Shown here in pieces: positions 1 to 11,953 of a DNA stretch of 64,000 nt. The position numbers and the translations under genes were made by a program. Position 1 is the stretch's first letter. Each line of letters opens with the position of its first letter. The notes under the pieces are model-generated. The model made no database searches. It had not been told where the DNA came from and saw only the letters and a list, made by a program, of their open reading frames with translations. Source of the DNA: Dysidea avara (taxonomy: Eukaryota > Porifera > Demospongiae > Dictyoceratida > Dysideidae); contig NC_089273.1 in assembly GCF_963678975.1 (NCBI RefSeq), positions 24,508,356 through 24,572,355 of the forward strand. Direction: 5' to 3'.

Positions 1-2250
1 CCAGAAGTTATTTCTACTGATAATTTTGGGACATCACCCTTGATTACAATTGCACAGCATGAGTTCAGTAATGATGTCAGTACCTGCTACCAAAAGTTCA
101 CACATCTCATCATTGGATCATTCCACACATCATAAATTGTTTGAGTATCAGCAGTTGAAAAAACACCAGTGCCCAACAGTTTTACTAGCCATCTTCCAAA
201 GCTTTTCTTGCCGACTATCTCACGTGACCACTAAACTTGGCAGACATCCTCAGCTTGCCGTATGCAGCAATTTATGCCGATCCCTACATCATTCGGATAC
301 TGAAGTTCAAATACAGTATCGCAAGGCACAGTTGCAGGGAGATGCTGCCAGAGCAATTGACAGATTGCCATTTTTTTAGAATTGAACAACAAACATGTGA
401 TAATGTTCTGACTACATGAACTGGTTAATGCCCACATGTTGGCTCTGGTAAACATGACTTTTCAATTTAGCTACTTTGTGCATGTTGTATGACTCCACCT
501 CATGGACTGTCATCACTAGGAAAGTTTGAGCAGTCATATGGAGATCTGTAAGCACCAATTGTTATGAACAGATTTAGACCCAACCTTGCTGGAGAATAAT
601 TATTTTAATTCCAGTGGTTACTTTCAGAATTAATGGCAGCACTCCATTAGGCTCCTTGTATGACTCATGAAGTATAGTTCCCAAGATTTCAACCACTGCT
701 ACCTTCTGAGTTGGAGAAAGAGAGAATAGAGATCACCCAGCAACTTATATCAACAAGAAGAAAGGAGCTCCAGTGTGTGTACTTGTTTGCTCTGCAAAGG
801 ACCACATTTCACACATTGTTGTGAAATTGTAACTATTTGTCAAAAATTAAATGTATGAGATTGTCAAGAGAGATAACTTGTGTCCACAAGGTGCATATTT
901 CGATGTAAGAAATGCAAGAAGTATACCACATTGTGCGACAACAGTGAACCATCATCAAGGTGACTGACAGTATACCAACAACTCCTTCAGCAGATCCTAT
1001 GGGACTCCTCACACCAACTTCAACTTGCTCCACACCACAGTCGGTAACCATCTGTTTAGTAACTCAAAACTGCAGTAGCTCCTATCATTGCTATGGTAAC
1101 AGCAAGACTGATAAAAATTATTCTCTTCAATAATCGTGCTCACTGTTTCTTCATATCCATGGAAACTGTCAAAGAATTGGGCTTGTCACCCACCTCCACT
1201 AAAGACATTTCCTTGACATCATTCCAGAACACACCAGAAGCAGGGTATTACAACAGTAGAGATGGATACCATCACTGGAGAAATGATTCCCGTCCCAGCA
1301 CTTATCATGCTAATGAATGCTACACCCATCCAGATATTTCTGTCAGCACTATGCCACATTACAACTGTTAAAGTTAGCTCATCCAGTTACCGCTAAATTG
1401 TTATAACACTGAAATTGACTATAATACTGGAAATTTGTACAAGACACCATTACCTGAGGAGATGATCCCACAGCTTAGGATTCAAACTTGGCTATCTCTT
1501 ATCAGGGATATTGGCTTACCCACTCTTGCAGGCAGCCACTTTTATCTATTTTAGATGGCGTCTACAGTAGTGCCTGAAGAGCCTGATGTGAGAAGTTCTG
1601 GGCTACTGAATCTGTCAGTACATGTACAGATACCAACAAATAGTCTGTAGATTCAACTTTTACTTATCAACAATCGTCAATCACACAAGCACCTGAGAGC
1701 ATGTGTATTGCAAGATTTCCATGGAAAGCAGAGAGACCCTTGTTACCCTCAGACATCAACCTCAGTAAGAAAGGACAACTATGTTACTGCAAATTTTAAG
1801 CAAATACCAAATCTCTTACGAAAATGTTATCAAGGATCAAGAGAAATTGAAAGAGTCAATGACCTTACCACTAACAACATCCATTATCTACCTCATGGTG
1901 CAGTCAAGAAAGACTCTGTCACAACACCCATATGAATTATCGATGGCTGTATAGCTGTCTATCGATGGCTGTATAGCTGTCTATCGATGGCTGTATAGCT
2001 GTCACGGGAATGGCAACTGATTCAGTTTCAATGATTGTATGATAACTGTACCTCCATTTCTAGACAACTTGTGCTCCATACTGCTACATTTTCATTGCCA
2101 TGCATTTGCTCTTCAACAGAGTAGGAAAGGTATTCCTTCACATAAAACTGCATCCAGATTACAGAAATTTCACCAAACTTTTATGGACATCTAGACAAGA
2201 GAATTTTTGGTTGTGTTTTCGTCATCTTTGAGTTCCACCATTTTCCCCAG
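1..2250 (+). mobile_element. Decayed BEL/Pao LTR retrotransposon (gag, zinc knuckle, protease, start of RT)
   Basis: Several plus-strand frames, broken by stops and frameshifts, read in the order of a BEL/Pao polyprotein. Around 300-370 the string AQLQGDAARAIDRLPF resembles the DUF1759 Gag region. At 505-545 LGKFEQSYGDL resembles the following Gag segment. At 775-960 there is a cysteine/histidine cluster (CKGPHFTHC, then RCKKCKKYTTLC) like the BEL zinc knuckle. At 1090-1370 there is a retropepsin-like segment (FISMETVKELGL, then GEMIPVPALI in a shifted frame). At 1880-1935 NNIHYLPHGAVKKDS matches the stretch just before the RT core. No LTR is visible and the 5' end lies outside the window. 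With this many lesions it cannot be functional. The family call rests on recalled motif similarity; an alignment to BEL Pol would settle it. Confidence 0.72.
1939..2004 (+). repeat. 22-bp tandem repeat, three units
   Basis: The unit atcgatggctgtatagctgt plus two bases occurs three times head to tail and then stops. It lies inside the BEL/Pao relic at the point where the reading frame is lost, so it looks like a local slippage expansion. Confidence 0.9.
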
Positions 2251-3029
2251 CTCACTCATAATTGATTCTATTATTTTCGTGCACAAAATAATATTGTCCA
2301 TGATTTAATAAATATTGTTTAATGTGAATATCACCGATATCAATAAATGTTACTGTCTCAGCAAAAACCTGTCTAGTTCGCACAATTTAAAAAATATTGA
2401 TTCACTCACCATTATTTGCAGTGTCCAAGGAATGGATCACCAAAGTTTCAGCCTTCTGTGGTGTGTAGTTTATGAATTACAGAGCTCAAAAGTAGGAAGA
2501 ACAAGGAAATCGATTTGTACAGTGACTATACTAAAAATTAACAACAAGACTTGCATTCGCAGTCATAACTTCCGTTTGGATTAGTCTACAAAGTTGGAAT
2601 TTGGTTTACAATGTTCACCATGGATTGGCAGATCAACCAACATATAGTTTTAGCCTTGCAGTCACTTACGCATAGGCATATGAAGGTGGTTTGTTAGAAG
2701 AAACAACGATGATCTTGCTTACGTTTACCGCATCATAAACAAACACACGTGACACCCATACTGTTGAAACTACAAAAACAATACAAAGATTTTCGAACTC
2801 TCCATGAGCAAATGAAGAAGATGGTAATTGGTTTAAGTCTTCCTTCTTCGAGTATTGGCCCGATAAAAACTTGCGTATTTTTTCTTTTAGCATGCATACT
2901 TTTACGAATTATTTTTAAATTACAAGTTTCTCAATACACCTGCTTGTGCAAACTAAGCTCCACCTTAAAAGCTGGAGGCAATCCTTTATTTGTTATACTC
3001 ACAATAATCAATCTTGAGTTTTAATCATG
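2251..3029. other. No gene recognised
   Basis: AT-rich sequence with only short open frames. I see no domain, tandem repeat or transposon end. The first part could be unrecognisable remains of the BEL/Pao RT. Confidence 0.5.
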
Positions 3030-3233
3030 TCAGGTATGCATCAGTTGCTTCATCGTCTTGTTGCAGGGTCCAAAACCCATATCTTTCATAAAGAATGGTG
3101 AACAGAATTTGTCGAATGCCTCAAGAACCTTATCAAATTTCTTATCATCACCATCTGTGGCCCATGGGAGAGTTTTAAACACTTCTCTTGCTTCTCTGCT
3201 AGCATCTGATAACATTATACCAATTTTTACCAT
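3030..3233 (-). pseudogene. Gag-like fragment of a Ty3-type retrotransposon
   Basis: A 67-codon minus-strand frame contains MLSDASREAREVF and then DDKKFDKVLEAFDKFCSP. This pattern (hydrophobic helix, EAREVF, aromatic residue, DDKK, then a KVLxxFxxxCxP helix) is typical of capsid segments of Ty3-like retrotransposons in invertebrates. It is an isolated fragment with no start, nucleocapsid or Pol beside it. It could be a domesticated remnant, but nothing supports expression. Confidence 0.45.
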
Positions 3234-5284
3234 GTCAGACTACAATTCCATTCCAACGAGAAGCCATTGTACTGTAACTGTTCTTTAAAGTCGCACTAGT
3301 TCTTGGCATTATTGCCGGTAAACAAAAGCGGATCAGGCGGTTTACAAATGCATGTTAATTCTGAGCACACTTCTGACACCATGTGATATCTTTATTATTC
3401 TTAAATATTTATACACGCTGATTACATGACATGATATTACATCATCAATATGCTGCATACTGGACTTATGCAATCAAGAATCCAACCATTACAAACAAAG
3501 TCACTCACGCGGATGCTGTACAAAGTAAACTCCCGGATATCTAATCTAAACACTAAAAGGCATTTACTAACCTGGCCACTCTTGGTCCAATTCCTTCCAA
3601 ATACCAAAGAATATTATGGTATTCTAGATGTTTATTCTAATTAAAGTAATTAGTTTAGGGTGAAATCCCATGGTCTTGGCTACCAGTGAATCTAACAATA
3701 CATTACCCTACATTACACATTGGGTGAAACAAAGAATGAGTGGCAGAATTCGTGAAAAGGCAGTGATATGCACTGCAGCTAGAGCCATTAGAACAAGGTG
3801 GAGTAATCCTTAGAGGTATGTAAGCAATAAACAGGCTGTTTTTTGTGGGTACCACCACATAATGTTGGTGATGTTTTGAAAGTTCACAAATATCACTGTG
3901 GTTTTACACCATTTTATGCATTTATGTGATTTTGAGGGCATGGCCTTTTCAACAACAATGTATTACTAATATTCAAAACTTTTTAACATGAATCATCAGA
4001 ATTTCTGCACAACGATAACCTCTTGTATGAGAAAAAGTTTGGCATGGTCAGATCAGAAGCTTATTCAAGATGCTTTTTTTTGTTTTGGCAACCCAAGGAT
4101 GCCAGATGTCTTTGGATGAAGGCGATTGTGAGAGTGAGGCTGATGGTGAAGCAGGGAAGGCAGATCCTTTAGAACCTGTACTCAGGTGGGGTGAGAGATT
4201 TAAGTTTCCACTCCTATCTGCTGGAGTAGATGCTGTACTATGATCTGCAATTGTACTCAACACAATTTATTTCTCTTGCCATACTGGATTATCTGGCTGT
4301 ATGTTGAGGCTGTTTCACTGTCCTAATTTTTCCTGTTGGTCTGATGTGGTTCAATGTGTATAATTACCTAAGTTATGTTGTTGTATTTACCATAGGTGAC
4401 TCCAGGATTTTTGGTGACTGGTTTCTGATCAGCAGCATAGCTAGGCATTTGGTAAAGACCAAAAAAAATTAACTGCCTGCTATTAGAATCATGGATAAAG
4501 TGCATAAAAATCACTACACTGCTTCTCTGAATACTGTGACTGCTTTGTTAGATTGATTGGCTTTAGAGTATCTCGATCTGAACATCTTGTACCTTTGCAA
4601 ATCATTGCAAAATAATTATGCTTTTAACTGCTTGAATACACTTGGCCAGTTTCCAAAAACCTCAGAACCACCTCCCCTCCCTGTTTACTATGTTCATTTT
4701 GCTTTCAGTGTAGCTTTTATATTTTCTCTTTAGTTGTTTGTTTGCTTTACCAATTAGATTAAATGTGACCACAGGAGGCAAAGTTACTTATTATAATTTT
4801 TTAGTAATATTTCTGTAATGTTTCTGATTGGACCCTGTATAAGCTGTCTGCAGTTATAAGTAGTGCATATTGGAAGGGCCTTAAGCCTGTTTATCAGTAA
4901 CTATATTATATAGCTTCTGCCATATATAACTGTTTCTGCTATATCAAGACTCACGGTAGTGAGTCGCATGGCCAAGTAAAGTAGCGCAAGCAACTACTGG
5001 GTTCCTATATAATATTACACACTTGTCTGTTATGCACCCAAAAATGCATTGGCTTTTAATAGCCACACAACACACTGTCTTGTGTACTGATATAGGCCTT
5101 CTACCTTGAAATTGTAAACCAGACAGTCAATTGTCTAAAGCCACCTTTGTATCCTATTCCAGAAAACATGTACTACTGAAAAAACTGCCTTGGTATCCTA
5201 TTGCGAAAGACGTGTACCACTAAAAGTGCTCTCAGATTCAATTTCAGTCAGGTCCCACCAACCAATGCCCCTTCTCACATACAT

Positions 5285-5430
5285 CTGTCAAAAGGCAAAA
5301 GGTGTGAAAGCATGGAAAATTTTATAGGATTCATTGTGAATGTGCAAAGCGCATGTACTTTTTTTCCTATTTATTTAACAACCAACTAGCTGTAACTCTA
5401 GGAAACTGGACCTAACACCTTTGATATGAT
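5285..5430. repeat. Dispersed repeat, partner of 19030-19165
   Basis: This stretch aligns with 19030-19165 in the same orientation: both run gtgtgaaagcatgg, ttttata, ccaactagctgtaactct, then a GGAAAC and cctaac stretch, with scattered substitutions. No ends or coding potential can be seen, so it is an unclassified interspersed repeat. Confidence 0.65.
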
Positions 5431-5452
5431 TGACTTTGCCTTTTTCATATAT

Positions 5453-5503
5453 TCTCAAATAGCATGCAATCATTGCATGATCCAAGCCATTTGGAAATTA
5501 ACA
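5453..5503. repeat. Short direct repeat flanking the MITE nest (left copy)
   Basis: The sequence around aaatagcatgcaatcattgc recurs at 7274-7322 immediately beyond the nested MITE cluster, followed in both places by atgat, agcca and ttggaaatta. It is far longer than a target-site duplication, so it probably records a segmental duplication around the nest. Confidence 0.7.
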
Positions 5504-5754
5504 AACAACAGAAACCATATGAACAGAAACCATATGAGTCTTGGGGAATGGCCACACAAGAAAATTATTAAATTTGAATTAAGTTCACTTTTTCATATGT
5601 GACCAGATTTACGAAAAGGGGTCTTCCACACACATCCAATTTACCAACTTTTACAATTCATAACTTCAGATTGGAAAGAGCTATTGACTTGAAAATTGGT
5701 CAGATGTGAGCACCAACATAGCTAAATAGATGGTGAAAATTGCAGGTCAATATA

Positions 5755-6393
5755 TGTGACCGGATTTCACATAACAAGGCTTCCACACATACAAAATCAA
5801 ACTTACGATTTTACCACAAATGGATTGCTGGTCTAATACACTATCATATTTCACACTGTACTTCCTTCAGCACTGACAAGTCTGGTTTCTGTAGCAGCTT
5901 TCTTCCGACCCTGTCAAAGCCACGAGTGTGAGATTGGCACCATTAAATGGCCATGGCTTTGTGATAATGGTGTGTAGTGAGCTATGACTTCACAGAGAGA
6001 TCGCCAATAGTGTTCTCAGTCAATTTGGAGTAATTTGATGGCCATGGAGGGCCATGGAGAGCCCAAACTTGGCCTGTGGATTCCAATTGTCTTCTTACTT
6101 CATTTTATACCCGTATATTAAGACCACCGTCCACCCCCACCCTCCCACCCTATTACTACCACCTGTGATATTATTACCCGCTCGAAAAAAAGCTGCTCAA
6201 AACGGAAAATTTTGAGTATCAGAAATGTATACACCCACTCAGTGATAGCTAGTGAACAGATGAACAATTGGTACAAATTTTGTTTGCACAGCTGTAGGCA
6301 CTGGAAAGTTATTACACAATGATTCCTTAAAATTGCCATATCTCCTAACAAAGCTTTGTGTGTCAAAGCCTTGTTTTGTCAAATTCAGTCACA
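5755..6393. mobile_element. Inner TGTGAC MITE, copy 1
   Basis: About 639 bp. It begins TGTGACCGGATTTCACATAA and ends with the imperfect inverse of that end (a 30-35 bp TIR containing AACAAGGCTT). It has a TA on its left flank. It is about 90% or more similar by eye to copy 2 at 6567-7185. Open frames inside are incidental. Confidence 0.75.
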
Positions 6394-6566
6394 CATGAAT
6401 GCATTATAGTGCATATAAAGTGTAACTTACCAATTGACGCTTGAAAACAGGGCCACGCTTTAATACCAACCCATAGAACACAGGGAATAGCAAGAGGCAG
6501 CCAAACAAGCAATCTGTATTGTTGTTAGATCATGTGATCTCACGTGATGCCTCTCATAATATTAAA

Positions 6567-7185
6567 TGTGACCAGATTTCACATAACAAGGCTTCCACAC
6601 ACACAAAATCAAACTTACAATTTTACCACAAATGGATTGCTGGTCTAATACACTATCATATTTCACACTGTACTTCCTTCAGCACTGACAAGTCTGGTTT
6701 CTGTAGCAGCTTTCTTCCGACCCTGTCAAAGCCACGAGTGTGAGATTGGCACCATTAAATGGCCATGGCTTTGTGATAATGGTGTGTAGTGAGCTGGGAC
6801 TTCACAGAGAGCTCGCCAATAGTGTTCTCAGTCAATTTGGAGTAATTTGAGGGCCATGGAGGGCCATGGAGAGCCCAAACTTGGCCTGTGGATTCCAATC
6901 GTCTTCTTACTTCATTTTATACCCGTATATTCCTCCCACCCTATTACTACCACCTGTGATATTATTACCCGCTCGAAAAAAGCTGCTCAAAACAGGGAAA
7001 ATTTTGGGTATCAGAAATGTATACACCCACTCAGTGATAGCTAGTGAACAGATGAACAATTGGTGCAAATTTTGTTTGCACAGCTGTAGGCACTGGGAAG
7101 TTATTACACAATGATTCCTTAAAATCGCCATATCTCCTAACAAAGCTTTGTGCGTCGAAGCCTTGTTTTGTCAAATTCAGTCACA
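6567..7185. mobile_element. Inner TGTGAC MITE, copy 2
   Basis: About 619 bp, in direct orientation to copy 1 with 173 bp between them. Only the outer ends of the pair carry the TA flank (left of copy 1, right of copy 2). The block therefore may have moved as a unit, or arisen by tandem duplication after insertion. Confidence 0.75.
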
Positions 7186-7436
7186 TATTACTTGAAAACG
7201 TTGTTATGGTCTCCCATGATCACATAATTGGATGCGTGTGGAAGACCCCTTTTCGCAAATCCGGTCACATTTACTCCCAAATAGCATGCAATCATTGCAT
7301 GATCTGAGCCACTTGGAAATTATATATCAGAAGGCTCCATCTCACATATCAATGATGTTATTTGTAACTCAAAACATGATGAAGCTGAGCGAGTGTATTA
7401 CAACTGAGTAGACCAACACTAAAAATGCATGATAGT

Positions 7437-7605
7437 TCAGATTTCTTTACTTGATGAAGATAACACAACCCGGCCATAACAAGGGTCATGGGTAGGACGA
7501 TAGTAGAACTTCCTGAATACTGACTCTGTGCTCCAGTCTGCAGCCTTCAGGATGTCACTGGTTGTCACTAACTGATGCACTCCTTGTTGAGTGAGCTGTG
7601 AAAAT
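7437..7605 (-). pseudogene. C-terminal scrap of a DIRS-type tyrosine recombinase
   Basis: The minus strand reads DILKAADWSTESVFRKFYYR, then a short tail ending in a stop. This is the end of a DIRS-clade tyrosine recombinase: the conserved ADW segment, then the FxxFYYR block with the nucleophilic tyrosine. The HxxR part should lie upstream at higher coordinates. The nearest candidate is the frame at 10579-10818, so 7.6-10.5 kb may be later insertions into one element. A separate copy is equally possible. Confidence 0.6.
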
Positions 7606-9024
7606 ATTAACAACAATACCTGAAAGTTTTAGATGAAGTTTAAGACCTTAAACTAAGTTAATGTGGGTAGGGCTGCAGTTCAACAGTAATCCATCAGTTG
7701 AGTGAGTCAGTGTCGCTAATTGCAATTACATCACGTGCACACGTGTGTGCGCTTATTGGATTTATATGTGTGATAAGCAGCACCATGTGTCATAGCAGTG
7801 GAGTGAAGACAACTTGTAATCTGCCCACCCACCTCCCGTTTCACCAGCTTTACATCCTGTACTCTGAAATGCTATCGAATAGTATTTAACAGCATTACAT
7901 GTGAGTCATGCCAAATACACAGGGTATATAGATACAGTGGGACCTTGATCATTCGAATGTTATTTGAACCCTTGATTATCCTAACAATATAAGTGATTGT
8001 TTTATTAGAATAATTTGGCATCGGGTGTAGTGTACGTTCTTTAGAGTAGTCTGGTATGTTGATGAATGGACTTTATCTGTCGGGGAAAGTTGGTGTTATG
8101 GAACCTCTATGAATATTGTGTTGTTTGAATTACATTGTGTAATATGTGTACTAAAGAGGTGTATGTATATATGGGTGCCACTCAAAGCTGGGTACAGTTT
8201 GAGTGCACTTGTGTACGAATATTGATCACAGTGTCCACACATTAATCACAGCGAATAAATGTATATTCTACATATAATAAAGTACCTTTCACAGTGATTT
8301 TTACTTTAGCTGTCTGTCTATTGTTTGCTGTTACTACAATAATGTGTGTGGTATGTCATCTGCTGTCATCATGGCATCCACCTTATGACAACGAAACAAC
8401 CAATAGCTTCATACAAACAGACCAACAGCACTTTCCTTTGGTTAGACTTAAAGTTGATCACATGTTCCTTACCAATAGTAGATATGCAGCTCTGCACAGC
8501 AACATAGCTGTACATAGTTACAGCTACAAATTTATATACACATATATACGATGCCCGTAAGCAGGTACGAATGACATACTTTGATCATTATGGGTAGATA
8601 ACGTTTGTGAATAATTGGCCTATTATGTATTGTGTGATGTTACTGTTCATTGCTTGCCACTATGGGCGTGTGTGTGTTTTTATGCATATGTGTATATTTT
8701 TTATCAATGGTAGAACTGCAGCTACATGACAACATAGTAACACAGATCTTGTATAGCTATATGTACCTGCAAATGATACATACAGAGTTATTGAATTGCT
8801 GTGTATATTACTTTCCGCCGATTGTTGTTTGCTGCTCCCAGCTTCTGCGTGCGGCACTACTATCAGTTTTTTTTTCAAAAAAGAAAAAAAGAAAAAAACT
8901 ATTCAGCTGCAATGTGCTTGATACCGCACCTGTATGTATACAGGCACAAATATATATTAATGTCAATGCTACTGCTGCATGTGGCTGCTTGGTGCTGTTC
9001 TTTGTTTGCTGCCATGTTACCCAG
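7606..9024. other. No gene; possible pogo/Tigger-like end
   Basis: At 7934-7960 the string cagtgggaccttgatcattc resembles a pogo/Tigger terminus, but no good opposite end is visible. The remainder is AT-rich, with an A-rich purine tract near 8870-8900. Open frames here look incidental. Confidence 0.35.
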
Positions 9025-9035
9025 ATGTGTGTGTG

Positions 9036-9102
<67 letters not shown>
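9025..9102. repeat. (TG)n microsatellite
   Basis: About 38 TG dinucleotides with one break (gttg) near the start. It produces long Cys-Val and Thr-His open frames in three readings, all spurious. Confidence 0.97.
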
Positions 9103-9108
<6 letters not shown>

Positions 9109-10385
9109 GCTGCTATTACAGGATTTGCAATGAGAAAATGAAATACCTTTTTATACCTATGCAGCTGCATGGAAACCTAGCTGCAGTTATGCGTGTGTGT
9201 TATTTGCTGTTATTTGGGTCCTAGCCAGCATTATTTAAAGGTGGCCAAAAGCATCAAACATAATGCTAGTATAATGCCGTCAATATTTAAAATTTGATTA
9301 TAAAGTGCAACGCTCACGCTTAAAAGAAAGCAAATAGTCACAGCCGGTATGTATTATTAGTGCATTTCATATTTTACAAAAAAACAAAAAAAACACAATA
9401 TAATTTAATTAACATTGCTTGGTTAGTGCAGAAATAAGATCAAGATACTCTAATAGAACAGTCACTTACTCTAATACAGCAGTCAGGAAACACTAATAAC
9501 TTACTCTAATAAAACAGTCAGTGCTCGTGCATAATCTTGATTTTGAATGCATAATTTTGAGCCTAGTGGGCTTGAATTTTGAGCATTGCTCTAAAGCATA
9601 ATAGGTAAAATTGTGAGCTTACAGCTATTTCAAGTTTATCAATGAGAGAATAAAAGAACTTCTATACCTATGCAGCTGCATGGCAACCTATGCGTGTGTG
9701 TTATTTACTGCTATTGCAGGATTTACAATGAGAGAATAAAAGAACTTCTATGCCTATGCAGCTGCATGGCAACCTAGCTGCAAACAGTGTTCATATTTGT
9801 TTGCTAACCTGGCTCATTAAAAGATAATATTAATATAAAAATAAAAAGAAAAAAAGAAAAAAAGTGGATTGAGCGAACTTTACAAACCAAATTGTATACG
9901 TGAGTTCGCAGCTGCATGGCAACCTAGCTGCAAATTACATTCATAATTGTATGCTAACTTGGCCCATAGAATTGAACCTTACAAAGCAAATTGTATATAG
10001 TAGATAGGTCCGCAGCTGCATGGCAACCCAGCTGCAAATGGCTTGCATAATTGTGTGCTAACTTGGCCCATAGAATTGTGAATTGAACAAACTTTACAAA
10101 ACAAATTGTATATAGTATGTAGGTCCGCAGCTGCATGGCAACATAGCTGCAAATGGCTGTGCACTTGTCTGACCCTTAGAATAATGTACAAACTAGCTAC
10201 CAGCTACACAAAAAACAAAAATAAAATAAATAAAACTGTATGTAGCTGTGATATGTAGGGCCGCAGCTGCATGGTAACATAGCTGCATGAGGCGTGGCCG
10301 GTAGAGTAAAACAAGAATACAGTCATATGGTCATCCATGATGCTGTAGTAGGTCCGCAGCTGCATGGCAAGATAGCTGCAAACTC
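9100..10385. repeat. GCAGCTGCATGGCAACCTAG tandem/dispersed array
   Basis: The core gcagctgcatggcaacctag followed by ctgc occurs at about 9161, 9672, 9758, 9908, 10012, 10127, 10263 and 10357, with spacings of 85-150 bp except for one gap. The core is bounded by the inverted hexamers GCAGCT and AGCTGC, so each unit can form a short hairpin and contains an E-box (CAGCTG). Around 9100-9780 the unit is longer and includes ggatttacaatgagagaata upstream of the core. The gap at 9240-9610 is occupied by a hAT-like remnant. Confidence 0.85.
9440..9610. mobile_element. hAT MITE remnant
   Basis: Contains three 'actctaata-a-aacagtca' type motifs, then 'cataattttgagc' and 'gcataataggtaaaa' strings shared with the hAT MITEs at 14606-15002 and 22739-23164. 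No ends are recognisable. Confidence 0.5.
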
Positions 10386-10578
10386 GTCCATTCCCTTGTA
10401 GAATGTGACAGTATGGGATAGCAATAGGGTCTTACTGCAACAATCCTCCTACTATCTATTTGTATATTTGCACTAGTAAATATGGACAGGTCATCCCCAA
10501 GCCATTAGGTTGGTGGGTAAATGAGACCAGTGTGGTACTTGGGTTTGTAATATTATACCAGTAGAAAAGGAGAAAGGA

Positions 10579-10818
10579 CTATGCGAATACAGGAAGTGCT
10601 GCAGTGGGACTCTGGGAACCTGTATATTTACCAAACCCAACCACCATCCTAGGACGGGGATTGTATCCAAGAACCATTAGTCCTACTACCAACATTAACA
10701 ATTCCTTTAACCATCGTACCATTGTACAGGATGCCAGTGGTTTGTGGGGTTTCACTATGGCCACAAAAAACTGATCAGATTCCATACTCAAGGAAGATGT
10801 TAAATGTCTCGTAACCAT
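10579..10818 (-). pseudogene. Fragment of DIRS-type tyrosine recombinase
   Basis: A minus-strand frame contains QFFVAIVKPHKPLASCTMVR then WLKELL. This resembles the segment of DIRS tyrosine recombinases that precedes the HSTR-type catalytic box (VKPHKPVs..Ti.RWIK). The catalytic box itself is not readable downstream. Orientation and order fit it being the 3' part of the DIRS relic whose RT lies at 11.9-13.5 kb. Confidence 0.5.
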
Positions 10819-11953
10819 GTAAATCAGCCATGAAGTTGGCTACATCACTGAAATGGGATCGAGACCCCATGGAAGTGAGAGATATAGGTTCTGGAGGTTT
10901 TGTTTCTCTAGGATGAGAGTATTAGCTCTTTAGCTGCCTCTGAGCCAGTTTTTGCTCAGCAGGTCACAAATAAGCTGGCAATATAGAAATATGAATGATT
11001 ACTACTCTATTAGACCACAGCGAGATGACTATTCTAATTTCATTGGCTACTTACAAATATCTAAATTCTGTAGATCCTTTGTTTATGTCTCATCCAGCAG
11101 ACATCCAATGCCAATAAAATGGATCTACTACCCCAACTTGCCATATGACCTATCTCCAGCAAAAATTTGGACATTCCTTGAATTTCATTTTATTGTTTCT
11201 CTGTTATCTATAGCAACAAAGGAGAGGACAGCCAAAATTTCAGCTTTTTGTGATGAATAGTCTTGGAGTTATATCGCTAGACAGTTGGGACAGGAATAAA
11301 CATGTTTTAGATAGCAACAATACAGCAAATATATTACAGGCACTTATTTAATCAACCATAACTCATGACTGAATCAAGCTATGTATGAAGACATGGTTTG
11401 GCATACTCCATTCATCATGAACTGGCACATCGACTAAGGTATAACATTTTGCCTGTACATCTCCATGTGGACAAAGAAGAAGGCCATTCCAATAATTAAA
11501 TGATTATGATAAAGTTTATTTCTACTGCATGGTAAATAAACAACCATAACTCACATTCAATAATTATGTTGTACAAAAATGAAACAAAGATTTTCTTAGT
11601 CCCCATGAACAGGAAAATCTGGTGACGTATAGGTTTATTGATTTGAGCTTCTATAGTTTCAAAAGCAACTAAACTGTGCATACATTTTTTTATGTAGCAT
11701 GCATATTTTTACCCAGTTTATTTCATAGCAAAATAGAATTTTGAAAGTAGCTGGTTTTTGCTCAGCGGGTCACGTTTGTTGAGTTTACATTTGAGTAAAA
11801 ATGTATCACAAGCAAAGTACTATGGTTTAGCATATGCATTAATTTGCAGTCTAAGTGTTCACTGATGAAAATACAGTAAGTTTGGTGTATGATGCATCAG
11901 AGGATTCTCCTAAAGGACACTGTACATTGAACCTCCTTATCTACCAAACAGGC
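10819..11953. other. No gene recognised
   Basis: AT-rich. The phrase 'tttttgctcagc-ggtcac' occurs twice (10948 and 11756), suggesting a small duplicated repeat. No domain is visible in either strand. By position it would hold the N-terminal part of the tyrosine recombinase, which I cannot read. Confidence 0.4.

Larger units (their letters stand above)
3300..5597. other. No gene; transposon remnants
   Basis: No coding frame is convincing. At 4440-4690 there are scraps shared with the hAT MITEs at 58.2 and 61.6 kb: 'gaccaaaaaaa', then 'gtgactgctttgttag', then 'agagtatctcgatctg'. At 4945-4975 'tcaagactcacggtagtgag' resembles 53316-53340. The rest shows nothing. Confidence 0.45.
5598..7269. mobile_element. 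Mariner-like MITE split by an inner MITE pair
   Basis: The left end TGTGACCAGATTTACGAAAA followed by ggggtcttccacacac is matched in inverted orientation by the right end at about 7228-7269. The intact relative at 57108-57346 shows the uninterrupted body: its reverse complement runs through the left part (5598-5754), jumps the inner block and resumes at about 7186. The inner block (5755-7185) therefore inserted into a resident element. TGTGAC termini with TA flanks at other copies suggest a Tc1/mariner-type non-autonomous family. Confidence 0.75.

Noticed and set aside
8650..9224. Long open frames (up to 163 codons) with Cys-Val or Thr-His runs
   Set aside because: They are translations of the (TG)n microsatellite in different frames.
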